From: an uncultured Methanobrevibacter sp.
Lineage (GTDB): Archaea > Methanobacteriota > Methanobacteria > Methanobacteriales > Methanobacteriaceae
DNA length: 48,760 nucleotides
Direction of reading: 5' to 3'
Assembly: GCF_902771435.1 (NCBI RefSeq)
Contig: NZ_CACXXB010000014.1
Location: 1 to 48,760, forward strand
Below, piece after piece: positions 40,293 to 48,157 of the stretch. How positions within the stretch are numbered: the stretch's first letter is position 1; each line of letters starts with the position of its first letter. The notes under the pieces are model-generated. The model made no database searches. It saw only the letters and a program-made list of their open reading frames with translations, and had not been told where the DNA came from. Position numbers and translations under genes: made by a program.

Positions 40293-41723
40293 ATGGAAAT
40301 TCAAGATTTAGCAGAGTCTATTGGCGGAACATTATATGGAAATGATGATTTTTTTTCTATTGACGGTTTTACAGGCAAGTTTACTTTTCTAAATGATGCG
40401 CACACTGGAGACATTGTCATAAGGCACTGGATTAATGATACCGGTGTTAAAATGGCATTCGATAAGAATATTGCCTGTCTTATTACCAGAACTCCTAAGG
40501 ATGGAGCAATTGAAATGGCCAACAAGCTCAATTTCCCTTTGATTGTTGTGGATAAGATAGAGCTGGCCAACGCTTATGCACTTTCACATACAATAGATAA
40601 GTATTCTCCAAATTCAACAAATATAGTTATCACAGGAACAAATGGAAAGTCAACCACTTCCCATCTGATCTATCATATTTTAAAAACAGCAGGTTTTCAT
40701 GTTTTAACCAACACAGACAGCGAATCGGAATTCAACACATTAATCGACCCTATGGTTTCAAAGTTAATTTCCGATGAAGCAATTGAAAACGGCGAGCTTG
40801 ATTATCTGGTCATTGAAGTGTCTGAAGTTCAGGGATGGCTTGGGGATTTAATGGAAAATCATGCGGCACTGATGAGTGCGGCCATAAATCCTGATGTTGG
40901 AGTAATAACAAACATCGCAATGGACCATATCGGTCTTGTAAACTCAATTGAAGAAGTATTCAATGAAATTTCCACAGTTCCTGAAGCTATTGGCGACGGA
41001 ATATGTGTACTTAATCATGATGATGAAATGGTAATGAAATTGGATGTTGAAAATCCGTTTTACACATCAATGAGCAAAATGGATGAGAAGAATGCAGTAT
41101 ATTATGACGGAAGCGAAATTGTCTATGACGGTCAGACAATATTGAAAAATGATGAGCTCCCTTTCACAGGTTCACATTTCATACAAAATATTCTGTCCGC
41201 CATCGGTGCGGCAATTTCCCTTGACCTTGATATTGATACTATAGCAAACGGTGTCAAATCATACAAGGCATTGAACAGACGCTTTGCAAAATTGAACGAT
41301 GCGCCATTGATTTATGATGATTTTGCCCATAATCCTGATGGGATAAGGGCCACTATTTCCGAGACTAAAAAGATGCTTCGGGATGGTCAGAAATTATATG
41401 TGGTATGTGCCATCAGAGGCTCAAGGGGTGTTGAAATCAATCAGCTGAATGTGGAGGCTCTTGCCGAGTCAGTTGATGATAACGTTGAAGTGATTCTCTC
41501 TTCAAGCAATGATGTTGTCAATGATTTGAATTTTGTTGAAATGGAAGAACGTGAGGTATTTTTCAACACTTTAAAGGAAAAAGGCATAGAATTTGCTCAT
41601 TATGATGATTTGAAGGAATGCCTAAGTGAAACTTACGGCAAAGTTGACGAAGATGACATAATATTATTAATCGGTGCTCAGGGAATGGACCCCGCCGAAT
41701 CACTTTTAAAAGACATAATTTAA
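40293..41723 (+). CDS. pmurE: Mur ligase-like pseudomurein peptide ligase (pMurE type)
   Basis: A 476-aa ATP-dependent amide ligase in the MurE family: N-terminal UDP-binding-like domain, P-loop ITGTNGKSTTSHLI (113-126), DYLVIEVSEVQGWLGD and TNIAMDHIGLV (Mg site), and the C-terminal domain beginning FAKLNDAPLIYDDFAHNPDG. Bacterial MurE adds a diamino acid; pseudomurein ligases add amino acids to the interpeptide through carboxyl groups. Immediately downstream of mraY-like and ATP-grasp genes, as in Methanothermobacter, where the homologue MTH734 has been studied structurally. The amino acid specificity is not readable here. Confidence 0.85.
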   Translation: MEIQDLAESIGGTLYGNDDFFSIDGFTGKFTFLNDAHTGDIVIRHWINDTGVKMAFDKNIACLITRTPKDGAIEMANKLNFPLIVVDKIELANAYALSHTIDKYSPNSTNIVITGTNGKSTTSHLIYHILKTAGFHVLTNTDSESEFNTLIDPMVSKLISDEAIENGELDYLVIEVSEVQGWLGDLMENHAALMSAAINPDVGVITNIAMDHIGLVNSIEEVFNEISTVPEAIGDGICVLNHDDEMVMKLDVENPFYTSMSKMDEKNAVYYDGSEIVYDGQTILKNDELPFTGSHFIQNILSAIGAAISLDLDIDTIANGVKSYKALNRRFAKLNDAPLIYDDFAHNPDGIRATISETKKMLRDGQKLYVVCAIRGSRGVEINQLNVEALAESVDDNVEVILSSSNDVVNDLNFVEMEEREVFFNTLKEKGIEFAHYDDLKECLSETYGKVDEDDIILLIGAQGMDPAESLLKDII

Positions 41724-41755
41724 ATATCATATCAAATTAATATAATAAATGTATA

Positions 41756-41778
41756 ATTTATTCTGTGACGGAATAAAT
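41756..41778 (+). promoter_or_regulatory. Hairpin in the leader of the next gene
   Basis: ATTTATTC (41756-41763) pairs with GAATAAAT (41771-41778) over a 7-base TGTGACG loop, 18 nt before ATG 41797. It is not followed by a T-run, so an RNA structure in the leader is as likely as a terminator. Confidence 0.4.
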
Positions 41779-41796
41779 ATGTAAGAGGATATAAAC

Positions 41797-42243
41797 ATGT
41801 TTATAAAGATTAGAAGAGACACATTAATTATTTTATTACTTGCTTTTATTTTGATTCTATGTGGTCGTTTAATCACTTATGTGGCTTTCGCATCTTCCAG
41901 TGAAATCAACGATGGTATTCCAATCTCAGGAATTATTGTAAAAGGAAATGATATTGTTCCAGTAGATACCATCCGATCCAATGTGATGCAGGCCGGTTTC
42001 AGGGATGGCAGTGTCATATATGGTGATATCTTAAAGACATCTAAAAGAGAGGTATCGCTTCAAGACGCGCTGCAGACGGCACAGGAATTTGCAACGCAAT
42101 CGACGGTTCCCGGTACATCAGTAACTCCAATCACTGCTGCTGATGTTCAGGTAGATAAGAATACCGGTGTTGTAACTGTAACTGTTATAGAAGACTTTTC
42201 TTCTGTTGAACTAGAGAATAATACTGCGCTGAGTGGGGGATAA
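41797..42243 (+). CDS. Membrane-anchored hypothetical protein of the cell-wall cluster
   Basis: 148 aa. One hydrophobic segment (about 8-34, ILLLAFILILCGRLITYVAF) acts as signal anchor, then a 110-aa outer domain with mixed strands (IIVKGNDIVPVDTIRSNVM) recalling POTRA-like or FtsQ-like folds, an impression only. AAGAGGAT precedes ATG 41797. The next gene starts 2 nt later, also exported, so the pair is likely one functional unit linked to wall synthesis. Confidence 0.65.
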   Translation: MFIKIRRDTLIILLLAFILILCGRLITYVAFASSSEINDGIPISGIIVKGNDIVPVDTIRSNVMQAGFRDGSVIYGDILKTSKREVSLQDALQTAQEFATQSTVPGTSVTPITAADVQVDKNTGVVTVTVIEDFSSVELENNTALSGG

Positions 42244-42245
42244 TA

Positions 42246-43505
42246 ATGGATAAATTAAAATTCTCAATTGTTTTATTAGTGATATTTTTATTGTCCATCA
42301 GTTCCGTTGCGGCTACATGTAACATTATTGTTATTACAGACCCTACAGGAAAGGATCCAAACGGTGCTGCGGCAGGAAGTATGTCCTTTGCGGACAACAT
42401 GTTCCAGTCAACATTCTTGATGTCAAAAAATAACCATTTTGCCGTACTCTCTGGGGGTACAGGTAGTTCAGATACAAGGCTGGATTCTATTGTTGCCGCT
42501 GTTGCAAGTTTGGAAAATAATGTTTCTGCAGCTTCAGCCGCTTCCATTGCATCCCAATATAAGGGGGCTCGTCTTGTTGTCGGTGGTCCCGGAATAGGTG
42601 CTGCTGTCGGTGGGTCTTTTGATGCATACGTCGTAACTGTGGATGAAGGAACAAATACAATTCAGGTAACTCCTTATAACAGTGGTATAGCTACATTGCA
42701 GCCTGGTCAGAAAGGAGCTATTATTCACTTGAGAAATACAAATGGAAATCCTTTGTATGGTACTGCAGATTCTGTCAGAAAAGAGACTGCTATGAATATC
42801 GGAAAAATGATTCGTGACGGTTATCCTGCAACCACCATTCTCTCAGAGGCTATGGGTCAAGTGGCTAACGAGTCCGGTGAAAAATACGGTGGTGGTGGAG
42901 TCAATCTTGTTTCTGGAATTTCTACCGGAGACATGTTTACCCCTAAAGACATGAACACAACAGGTTATCCGATGGATGAGCAATATTCCAAGGTCTGTGA
43001 CGAGTGCGGATGGGGTATGGGATACCCTGCATCTGAAGCCTATGACAAATGTCCTGTCTGTGGTGATGACTTAAGAGTTGTCTATGCATACGAAGCTTTA
43101 GGTAATGCATTGACTGTAAGTCCTAATGCCGTCAGTGTTTCGGTTTATGGAAGTGACAGGCCGGGTTTAGCTGAAACAACAAAAGAAATTGTTGAAGCAT
43201 CTGTTGCTAAAAACGGATATGACGCATCAGCTATTGCAACCTCCATTAACAGAGGAATCAACAACGGTCTTCTGATGGGTGTTGATCATGTTGAACCTAA
43301 AGACCTGAATGTAAAACAGGGTTCCAAAGCCGTTGGTGTTTACTACAAGGCTTTACCTGGAGATAAATCTTCTCCTTCCTGGGATTTGCCGGTTGATGGA
43401 AATATTTTAGGCATTTTAGGAAGTATTCAAACAGCTGTTGGTATTATACTGATACTGCTGGTTGTATTCAGAAGCAGACTGTTAAAATCTTTCCAGAGTA
43501 GGTGA
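42246..43505 (+). CDS. Exported protein with an outer zinc ribbon and C-terminal anchor
   Basis: 419 aa. Residues 1-23 are a signal peptide (LLSISSVAA); a hydrophobic helix near 385-407 (ILGSIQTAVGIILILLVVF) with a basic end anchors the C-terminus. About residue 250-277 holds CDECGWGMGYPASEAYDKCP followed by VCG, a rubredoxin-type CxxC...CxxC zinc ribbon on the outer side, which is unusual. The rest is Gly/Ala-rich alpha/beta sequence without a family I know. GTGGGGGA precedes ATG 42246. Linked to pseudomurein genes, so a role outside the membrane in wall assembly is plausible. Confidence 0.7.
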   Translation: MDKLKFSIVLLVIFLLSISSVAATCNIIVITDPTGKDPNGAAAGSMSFADNMFQSTFLMSKNNHFAVLSGGTGSSDTRLDSIVAAVASLENNVSAASAASIASQYKGARLVVGGPGIGAAVGGSFDAYVVTVDEGTNTIQVTPYNSGIATLQPGQKGAIIHLRNTNGNPLYGTADSVRKETAMNIGKMIRDGYPATTILSEAMGQVANESGEKYGGGGVNLVSGISTGDMFTPKDMNTTGYPMDEQYSKVCDECGWGMGYPASEAYDKCPVCGDDLRVVYAYEALGNALTVSPNAVSVSVYGSDRPGLAETTKEIVEASVAKNGYDASAIATSINRGINNGLLMGVDHVEPKDLNVKQGSKAVGVYYKALPGDKSSPSWDLPVDGNILGILGSIQTAVGIILILLVVFRSRLLKSFQSR

Positions 43506-43514
43506 CATCACCTA
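43499..43514 (+). terminator. Terminator of the wall cluster
   Basis: TAGGTG (43499-43504) pairs with CACCTA (43509-43514) over ACAT, followed by TATTTTTTTTATTTTTTTTT. The TGA stop (43503-43505) lies in the stem and loop. Confidence 0.65.
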
Positions 43515-43548
43515 TATTTTTTTTATTTTTTTTTAAATAGTGATTATT

Positions 43549-43983
43549 ATGGCATTAATTTTAGTTAGAGGAGAAAACAATTCAAAGTTACTTAATGCAA
43601 TTTCAGACATGGAAAGACATGGAAATTTAAATTTGATAACAACACCCAAGGTAATCGATGCCGCTTTTGCCGATTCTTTGGTTGAAGGCATTTTAAATTC
43701 TAAACTCAGAACAAAATCAAGTGTTGCCACTGCCTTTTTTGTAAAAGAAGATACTACTTTAAGCATCATGCAGGTTAAAAAGATTCATCCTCCTGCCCAT
43801 GTGGTGGTTGTAAGCGACGAGTATGAAGGATACTCTCAGCTTGAAAAGTTGTTGGATGATGCTGAAAACTTGCCTGGTTACAATTCACATAAGGCCAGAA
43901 ATGATGGGATGATTGATTATAAGATTAAGGCAGAAGACAGATATATTAAAAATGAAAGGTTAAATAGCTATCTTAAGAAATAG
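43549..43983 (+). CDS. DUF356-like methanogen protein
   Basis: 144 aa. MALILVRGENNSKLLNAISD and DTTLSIMQVKKIHPPAHVVVV match DUF356, a conserved methanogen family of unknown function, as I recall it. I start at ATG 43549 with AGTGATT ahead; GTG 43540 would overlap that site. It is convergent with aMBF1 and shares a bidirectional terminator, which contains both stop codons. Confidence 0.7.
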   Translation: MALILVRGENNSKLLNAISDMERHGNLNLITTPKVIDAAFADSLVEGILNSKLRTKSSVATAFFVKEDTTLSIMQVKKIHPPAHVVVVSDEYEGYSQLEKLLDDAENLPGYNSHKARNDGMIDYKIKAEDRYIKNERLNSYLKK

Positions 43984-43989
43984 CTATTT
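43962..43989. terminator. Bidirectional terminator holding both stop codons
   Basis: AAATAGCTAT (43962-43971) is a perfect 10-bp match to 43980-43989 over an 8-nt loop. The TAG of the plus-strand gene (43981-43983) and the minus-strand stop (43984-43986) abut inside the descending arm. T-runs follow in plus direction. Confidence 0.75.
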
Positions 43990-44472
43990 TCTTTTGATTC
44001 TCATTACGTTTCCCAGGGTACGTTCTCCTGAGGAACTGCTAATGAACTGATTCAAATCGACATTATCTACTTTTTCAAGCAATTTTATATTCAATGCCTT
44101 TTCTAATTTTTTTGTAAGTTTTGTGTCGGGTGTCATTTTTCCTGTTTCTATTCTTGTAATGACTGATACCCTTTCGTTGATTTTTTTACCCAAATCCTCC
44201 CTGGACCATTTTTTGGATTCCCTTGCTCTTCTGACTTCGCTGCTGAAATCCTCAATCAGCTCTTCGGAAGGTTCGTCGTTTCTTGAGTAATTTCTTTTAG
44301 GCGCATTTTTTTGCTTTTTGTTTTTTTGTTGTACGTATCTTGGTTTTGGAGGAGCCTTTTGGATCTTTCCAAGTTTTGAACACTCTTTACATACAACCAT
44401 AACTGATCCTTCAATTTTTGCTCTTATTGGATTATGTTCCGGTACCGGTTTACCACAAATTTCGCATTCCAT
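43984..44472 (-). CDS. Multiprotein bridging factor aMBF1
   Basis: 162 aa. N-terminal zinc ribbon (C3, C6 in CEICGKP and CKEC), a basic, disordered linker rich in Lys and Gln, and a C-terminal HTH_3 (ARESKKWSREDLGKKINERV, then TRIETGKMTPD). Archaeal MBF1 associates with ribosomes and possibly the transcription machinery. TATA-like sequence ATTATATAAT lies upstream at 44500-44515. It is divergent from PAN, and a palindrome TAGTATACTA (44534-44543) lies between. Confidence 0.92.
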   Translation of the reverse strand: MECEICGKPVPEHNPIRAKIEGSVMVVCKECSKLGKIQKAPPKPRYVQQKNKKQKNAPKRNYSRNDEPSEELIEDFSSEVRRARESKKWSREDLGKKINERVSVITRIETGKMTPDTKLTKKLEKALNIKLLEKVDNVDLNQFISSSSGERTLGNVMRIKRK

Positions 44473-44533
44473 ACTAATCAGTTTCCTATGTTTTTCTGTA
44501 TAATATTATATAATGCTACTTATTAATATTTGT

Positions 44534-44543
44534 TAGTATACTA
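44534..44543. promoter_or_regulatory. Palindrome between aMBF1 and PAN
   Basis: TAGTATACTA is a perfect 10-bp palindrome placed between the divergent promoters. The half TAGTATA also occurs at 25516-25522. It could be a shared operator; support is only positional. Confidence 0.3.
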
Positions 44544-44556
44544 TAAAATGAATACC

Positions 44557-44564
44557 TTTAAATA
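44557..44564 (+). promoter_or_regulatory. TATA box of PAN
   Basis: TTTAAATA in CCTTTAAATACTT, with a start site near 44585 and a leader of about 50 nt before ATG 44637. Confidence 0.55.
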
Positions 44565-44636
44565 CTTTAAAATTACAAATTGTTATTAAAGTACAAAGTT
44601 TATGAAATTAATATAAATCGAAAGGAAGTGATTCAC

Positions 44637-45893
44637 ATGAATGATTTCGATGATTTGGAAAATTCTTCAAAAGAGCAATTGATAGAACAGGTCGAATCAT
44701 TAAGAGAAGAGATTGACCTGCTTAGAGAAGAAAAATCCAAGGCAAAAAGTAACTTGATGTGGAAAGTTAGGAAATTAGAAAAGGATAAAGTCCTAATTGA
44801 AAATGAAAAAATCAGATTAGAAAGAGAAACCAAATCACTACGTTCAGAAGTGGATAGATTCAGATCTCCACCATTGGTATTGGCTACCATTACAGAAGTT
44901 CTTGATGATAACAGAATGACCGTCAAAAGTAGCACCGGACCAAGTTTTCTTGTTAACTATTCAAAATTCTTAGATGAAAAATTACTGGTGCCTGGTTCAA
45001 GAGTGGCATTAAACCAACAGACATTCGGTATTGTTGAAGTGCTGCCGTCTGAAAAGGACGCAAATGTTTCCGGAATGGAAATTGAGGAAAAACCTGACAT
45101 CACCTATGAAAAAATCGGTGGTCTTGAAGAGCAAATCAGGGAAGTTAAGGAAACTGTTGAGCTGCCTTTAACACATCCTGAACTGTTTGAAAAAGTCGGA
45201 ATTGAACCTCCAAAAGGTATCTTGCTTTACGGCCCTCCTGGAACAGGTAAGACATTGCTTGCAAAGGCAGTAGCTAATGAAACCAACGCAACTTTCATTA
45301 AAGTTGTCGCATCAGAATTTGTCAAAAAATACATTGGTGAAGGTGCAAGGCTTGTGCGTGAAGTCTTCGAGCTTGCAAAGGAAAAGGCACCTGCAATCAT
45401 CTTCATTGACGAACTTGATGCAGTTGCAGCCAAAAGGCTTAAAAGTTCCACAAGCGGTGACAGGGAAGTTCAAAGAACATTGATGCAGCTTTTAGCAGAA
45501 CTCGACGGATTCGAATCCAGAGGGGACATCGGTATCATCGGTGCAACCAACAGGCCGGATATCCTTGACCCTGCATTGTTGCGTCCTGGCCGTTTTGACA
45601 GATTCATTGAAGTTCCTCTTCCTAATGATGACGGAAGAAAGGAAATTCTTAAAATTCACACTAAAAACATGTCCTTTGATGAGGAAGCAGACATTGACTT
45701 GCTTGCCAGCTTGACTGACGGGCTTTCCGGTGCCGATTTAAAGGCTGTATGTACTGAAGCCGGTATGTTTGCGATTCGTCAGGAACGTGACACAATTACT
45801 GTAGATGACTTCATGGATGCTATTGAAAAGGTCATGAATAAGAATAAGGAGGATGAACTCTTCAATAGTGAAGCCGGAGTAATGTTCGGATAA
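44637..45893 (+). CDS. pan: Proteasome-activating nucleotidase (PAN)
   Basis: AAA+ ATPase ring that unfolds substrates for the 20S proteasome. The N-terminal coiled coil (residues 1-70), OB domain (about 75-145) and AAA domain are complete: Walker A GPPGTGKT (199-206), pore loop FVKKYIGEG, Walker B IIFIDELD (D258, E259), and arginine finger region RPGRFDR. The C-terminus reads GVMFG, so the HbYX gate-opening tail has Phe instead of Tyr. I start at ATG 44637 (GGAAGTGA ahead); an upstream in-frame start at 44580 would add 19 residues from the leader. A C/D sRNA follows 20 nt after the stop. Confidence 0.95.
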   Translation: MNDFDDLENSSKEQLIEQVESLREEIDLLREEKSKAKSNLMWKVRKLEKDKVLIENEKIRLERETKSLRSEVDRFRSPPLVLATITEVLDDNRMTVKSSTGPSFLVNYSKFLDEKLLVPGSRVALNQQTFGIVEVLPSEKDANVSGMEIEEKPDITYEKIGGLEEQIREVKETVELPLTHPELFEKVGIEPPKGILLYGPPGTGKTLLAKAVANETNATFIKVVASEFVKKYIGEGARLVREVFELAKEKAPAIIFIDELDAVAAKRLKSSTSGDREVQRTLMQLLAELDGFESRGDIGIIGATNRPDILDPALLRPGRFDRFIEVPLPNDDGRKEILKIHTKNMSFDEEADIDLLASLTDGLSGADLKAVCTEAGMFAIRQERDTITVDDFMDAIEKVMNKNKEDELFNSEAGVMFG

Positions 45894-45912
45894 ATTCATT
45901 GTCATTTGTAAA

Positions 45913-45980
45913 AAATAAGCCTATGATGAACCCTATGAGCTCTGATATGTGATGAATGATGGGCGAGCTGAGGCTTATTT
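45913..45980 (+). ncRNA. C/D box guide sRNA
   Basis: Everything needed is present in order: a terminal stem AAATAAGCC (45913-45921) with GGCTTATTT (45972-45980), box C ATGATGA (45923-45929), 12-nt guide 1 (45930-45941), box D' CTGA (45942-45945), 3-nt spacer, box C' GTGATGA (45949-45955), 12-nt guide 2 (45956-45967) and box D CTGA (45968-45971). The stem end and the bulge before box C fit a kink-turn bound by L7Ae. Such sRNAs direct fibrillarin to 2'-O-methylate rRNA or tRNA at the fifth base before D or D'. I see no TATA box, so it is probably processed from the PAN transcript; the terminal stem with its T-run may also end that transcript. Confidence 0.9.
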
Positions 45981-46008
45981 TTTTAATCTTTTTTCGGAAA
46001 AAATCTTA

Positions 46009-46030
46009 GCCGGTCACCGGCGCTTTTTTT
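46009..46030 (+). terminator. GC-rich terminator hairpin after the sRNA
   Basis: GCCGG (46009-46013) pairs with CCGGC (46017-46021) over TCA, followed by GCTTTTTTT. It stands out in AT-rich DNA. TTTTTTCGGAAAAAA (near 45989-46003) just before is another short inverted repeat. Together they form a double stop for PAN and sRNA transcripts. Confidence 0.6.
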
Positions 46031-46036
46031 GTAAAA

Positions 46037-46048
46037 CTATATTTAAAA
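46037..46048 (+). promoter_or_regulatory. TATA box of the PH-domain gene
   Basis: CTATATTTAAAA, placing transcription start within about 2 nt of ATG 46070. No Shine-Dalgarno is present, so the mRNA is probably leaderless. Confidence 0.5.
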
Positions 46049-46069
46049 GAAATATCTAATAGTATAATT

Positions 46070-47092
46070 ATGTTATTCAATAAAAATGATGGAAGAACCA
46101 ATGAAAGGGTTCTTTATAAAACAAAACCAAACATGTTTTTAGGTTGTAAAAAAGCTATTCTAGGTGTTGTTTTATTGGCTGTTGTTTTTGTTGTTTCCCC
46201 AATGGTTATTCAGTTTGTGGGTCATATGCAGGTTTATATGATATCCCAGATCAAGCTTCCTTTGACCCGATATGCTGCAATAGCGTTTTTTGTTGTTATA
46301 CTTGTCATAATACTGTATATCATTTGGCAGATTATCGGCTGGTATTCCATTGAGTATACATTGACAGATACAAGAATCATCGTCAAATCCGGAATTTTGT
46401 CAACTAAAAAGAATTACATGCCTTACAGCACTATTCAGGATATCAATTCATCTCAAAGCATTCTGGCAAGAATATTCAATGTCGGAACAGTTTCAGTATT
46501 CAGCGCATATGACAATAATCTGATGAGTATTGAAAACGTCTCCAATCCAGGCAAGGTTGAAGAGATCATATTCTCCAACATGATGGGCATCAGAAGATTC
46601 CAGGAACCTCCTAGAAGTTACATTGACAGGAATGAAGATGCATACTATTCTGAAAGTGTTGCGGATGATGACTATTATGACGAATATGAACCTATCACTC
46701 CAATAGGCCATGAAAGGAACAGTCCTCCAAGAAGGGAGTATGAATATTATCCCGAAGACTTCAGCTTTCAGGATGAAAGGGCCAACAGGTATGAATATGA
46801 GCCTTATCATGATGAATATGAAAGCGTCATGAGCCGTGTTTCCAACAGCTCCAATGACAATATTGTATATGAGGGAGCTTCAGATACATTTTCTAATGAT
46901 GCCCGTTATAATGAAAGGAGGCAGGATTATTCCTATGATGATGGGGATTACTATCAATATGATGAGCCTCAAAATCAGTATTATGAAAGTGATGAAAGAG
47001 TTTATCAAAATGAACCTGAACAAGCAGTAGGAGCAAAGGAAGATTCCAGTGAACAGGTCATACAAAGGCATTTTGATAAATTTAAAAGATAA
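46070..47092 (+). CDS. Membrane protein with bacterial PH (bPH2) domain and Tyr/Asp-rich tail
   Basis: 340 aa. Residues 20-100 hold two hydrophobic helices (KKAILGVVLLAVVFVV and AAIAFFVVILVIILYIIW), then a bPH2 domain (YTLTDTRIIVKSGILSTKKN, NVGTVSVFSAYDNNLMSIENV). The last 150 residues are low-complexity, acidic and packed with Tyr, Asp and Glu (YDEYEPITP, YYESDER). The tail is likely disordered and cytoplasmic. The function of bPH2 membrane proteins is unknown; stress or envelope roles are proposed. Followed by trmG10 after 27 nt. Confidence 0.8.
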   Translation: MLFNKNDGRTNERVLYKTKPNMFLGCKKAILGVVLLAVVFVVSPMVIQFVGHMQVYMISQIKLPLTRYAAIAFFVVILVIILYIIWQIIGWYSIEYTLTDTRIIVKSGILSTKKNYMPYSTIQDINSSQSILARIFNVGTVSVFSAYDNNLMSIENVSNPGKVEEIIFSNMMGIRRFQEPPRSYIDRNEDAYYSESVADDDYYDEYEPITPIGHERNSPPRREYEYYPEDFSFQDERANRYEYEPYHDEYESVMSRVSNSSNDNIVYEGASDTFSNDARYNERRQDYSYDDGDYYQYDEPQNQYYESDERVYQNEPEQAVGAKEDSSEQVIQRHFDKFKR

Positions 47093-47119
47093 TTTTTTTT
47101 AATTTTTAGGAGAAATATA

Positions 47120-48157
47120 ATGGAATTATTGTGCGTACAGTCTCAAGAGCATCCCGAGTTGCCGCTTGCCGAATTGAAGGCAGTTATGGAATGTGAAAAT
47201 ATAGAGGCAACAATAGATGTGGTTGCTGAAGGTCTGGTTATCCTTAGAGACATTCCTGAAGACAGAATTGACCTGTATAATGAAACATTGACCAGGAGAC
47301 TGGGATATACCCATGAAGTTCATCAGCTGATAATGAAGTCATCACCTGAAAGGTTAAGTGAAGATATTCCATCCATAAACTGGCCTGACTACATTTCCGA
47401 AACATTTGCAGTTCGCGTTAAAAGACTCAATTCACAAATCGATACCGTCGCAACAGAAAGAAAAGCCGGTGCACTTATACTGGATAATTGCAATGACATC
47501 AAGGTAAAGCTTAGGGAACCTAACTCACTTGTCCGCATGGTCGCTTCCAAAAATGATATCTATATAGCCATTGAAAAGTTCAAGCTGAATAAGAAACATT
47601 TCGTTGAAAGCAAACCTCATAAACGACCGTTTTTCTATCCCGGATCAATGAGTCCGAAACTCGCAAGATGCATGGTTAATTTATCAAGAGTAACTGAAGG
47701 TCAGCTGTTGCTTGATCCGTTTTGCGGCACCGGAGGAATATTGATTGAAGCGGGATTGATCGGATGTAAGGTTGTAGGCTCTGACATCTACTGGAAAATG
47801 AAGAACGGAGCTGCCATTAACCTGGATTACTTTGGAATAACCGATTACAGGACATTCAATCTGGATGTGCGTGAACTTAAGATGTATGAAAAGGTGGCCG
47901 CCGTAGTTACCGATCCCCCATATGGCATCTCAACATCTACAGGAGATATTGAAGGTGACAATATATTTAAGGAGTTTTTCATTTCAATTTATGATAACAT
48001 GAGGGATGATGCCTATCTGTGCATGGCCAGTCCTCACTATGTTGATTTAAAGCCTATGGCTGATGAAGTCGGATTTGAAATTGTTGAACAGTATGGGATT
48101 AAGATGCATAGAAGTTTAACAAGAATAATATCCGTAATCCGTAAAAAACTAGATTAA
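47120..48157 (+). CDS. trmG10: tRNA (guanine(10)-N2)-dimethyltransferase
   Basis: 345 aa. An N-terminal THUMP-containing part (about 1-160, tRNA binding) and a C-terminal Rossmann methyltransferase: LLDPFCGTGGILIEAGLIGC (motif I), GSDIYWKM, and the amino-methylase active site TDPPYGIST. Matches archaeal Trm-G10, which makes m2,2G10 from m2G10 in tRNA. AGGAG precedes ATG 47120. Together with the C/D sRNA and rRNA it belongs to an RNA-modification neighbourhood. Confidence 0.88.
   Translation: MELLCVQSQEHPELPLAELKAVMECENIEATIDVVAEGLVILRDIPEDRIDLYNETLTRRLGYTHEVHQLIMKSSPERLSEDIPSINWPDYISETFAVRVKRLNSQIDTVATERKAGALILDNCNDIKVKLREPNSLVRMVASKNDIYIAIEKFKLNKKHFVESKPHKRPFFYPGSMSPKLARCMVNLSRVTEGQLLLDPFCGTGGILIEAGLIGCKVVGSDIYWKMKNGAAINLDYFGITDYRTFNLDVRELKMYEKVAAVVTDPPYGISTSTGDIEGDNIFKEFFISIYDNMRDDAYLCMASPHYVDLKPMADEVGFEIVEQYGIKMHRSLTRIISVIRKKLD

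Noticed and set aside
44580..44636. Upstream in-frame start for PAN adding 19 residues
   Set aside because: The added residues come from the AT-rich leader; GGAAGTGA precedes ATG 44637 and the family begins with the coiled coil.
45930..45941. Similarity of guide 1 to the sense strand of a 23S domain V stretch (ACCCTATGAGCT-like)
   Set aside because: A guide must be complementary, not identical, to its target; the likeness is probably chance.
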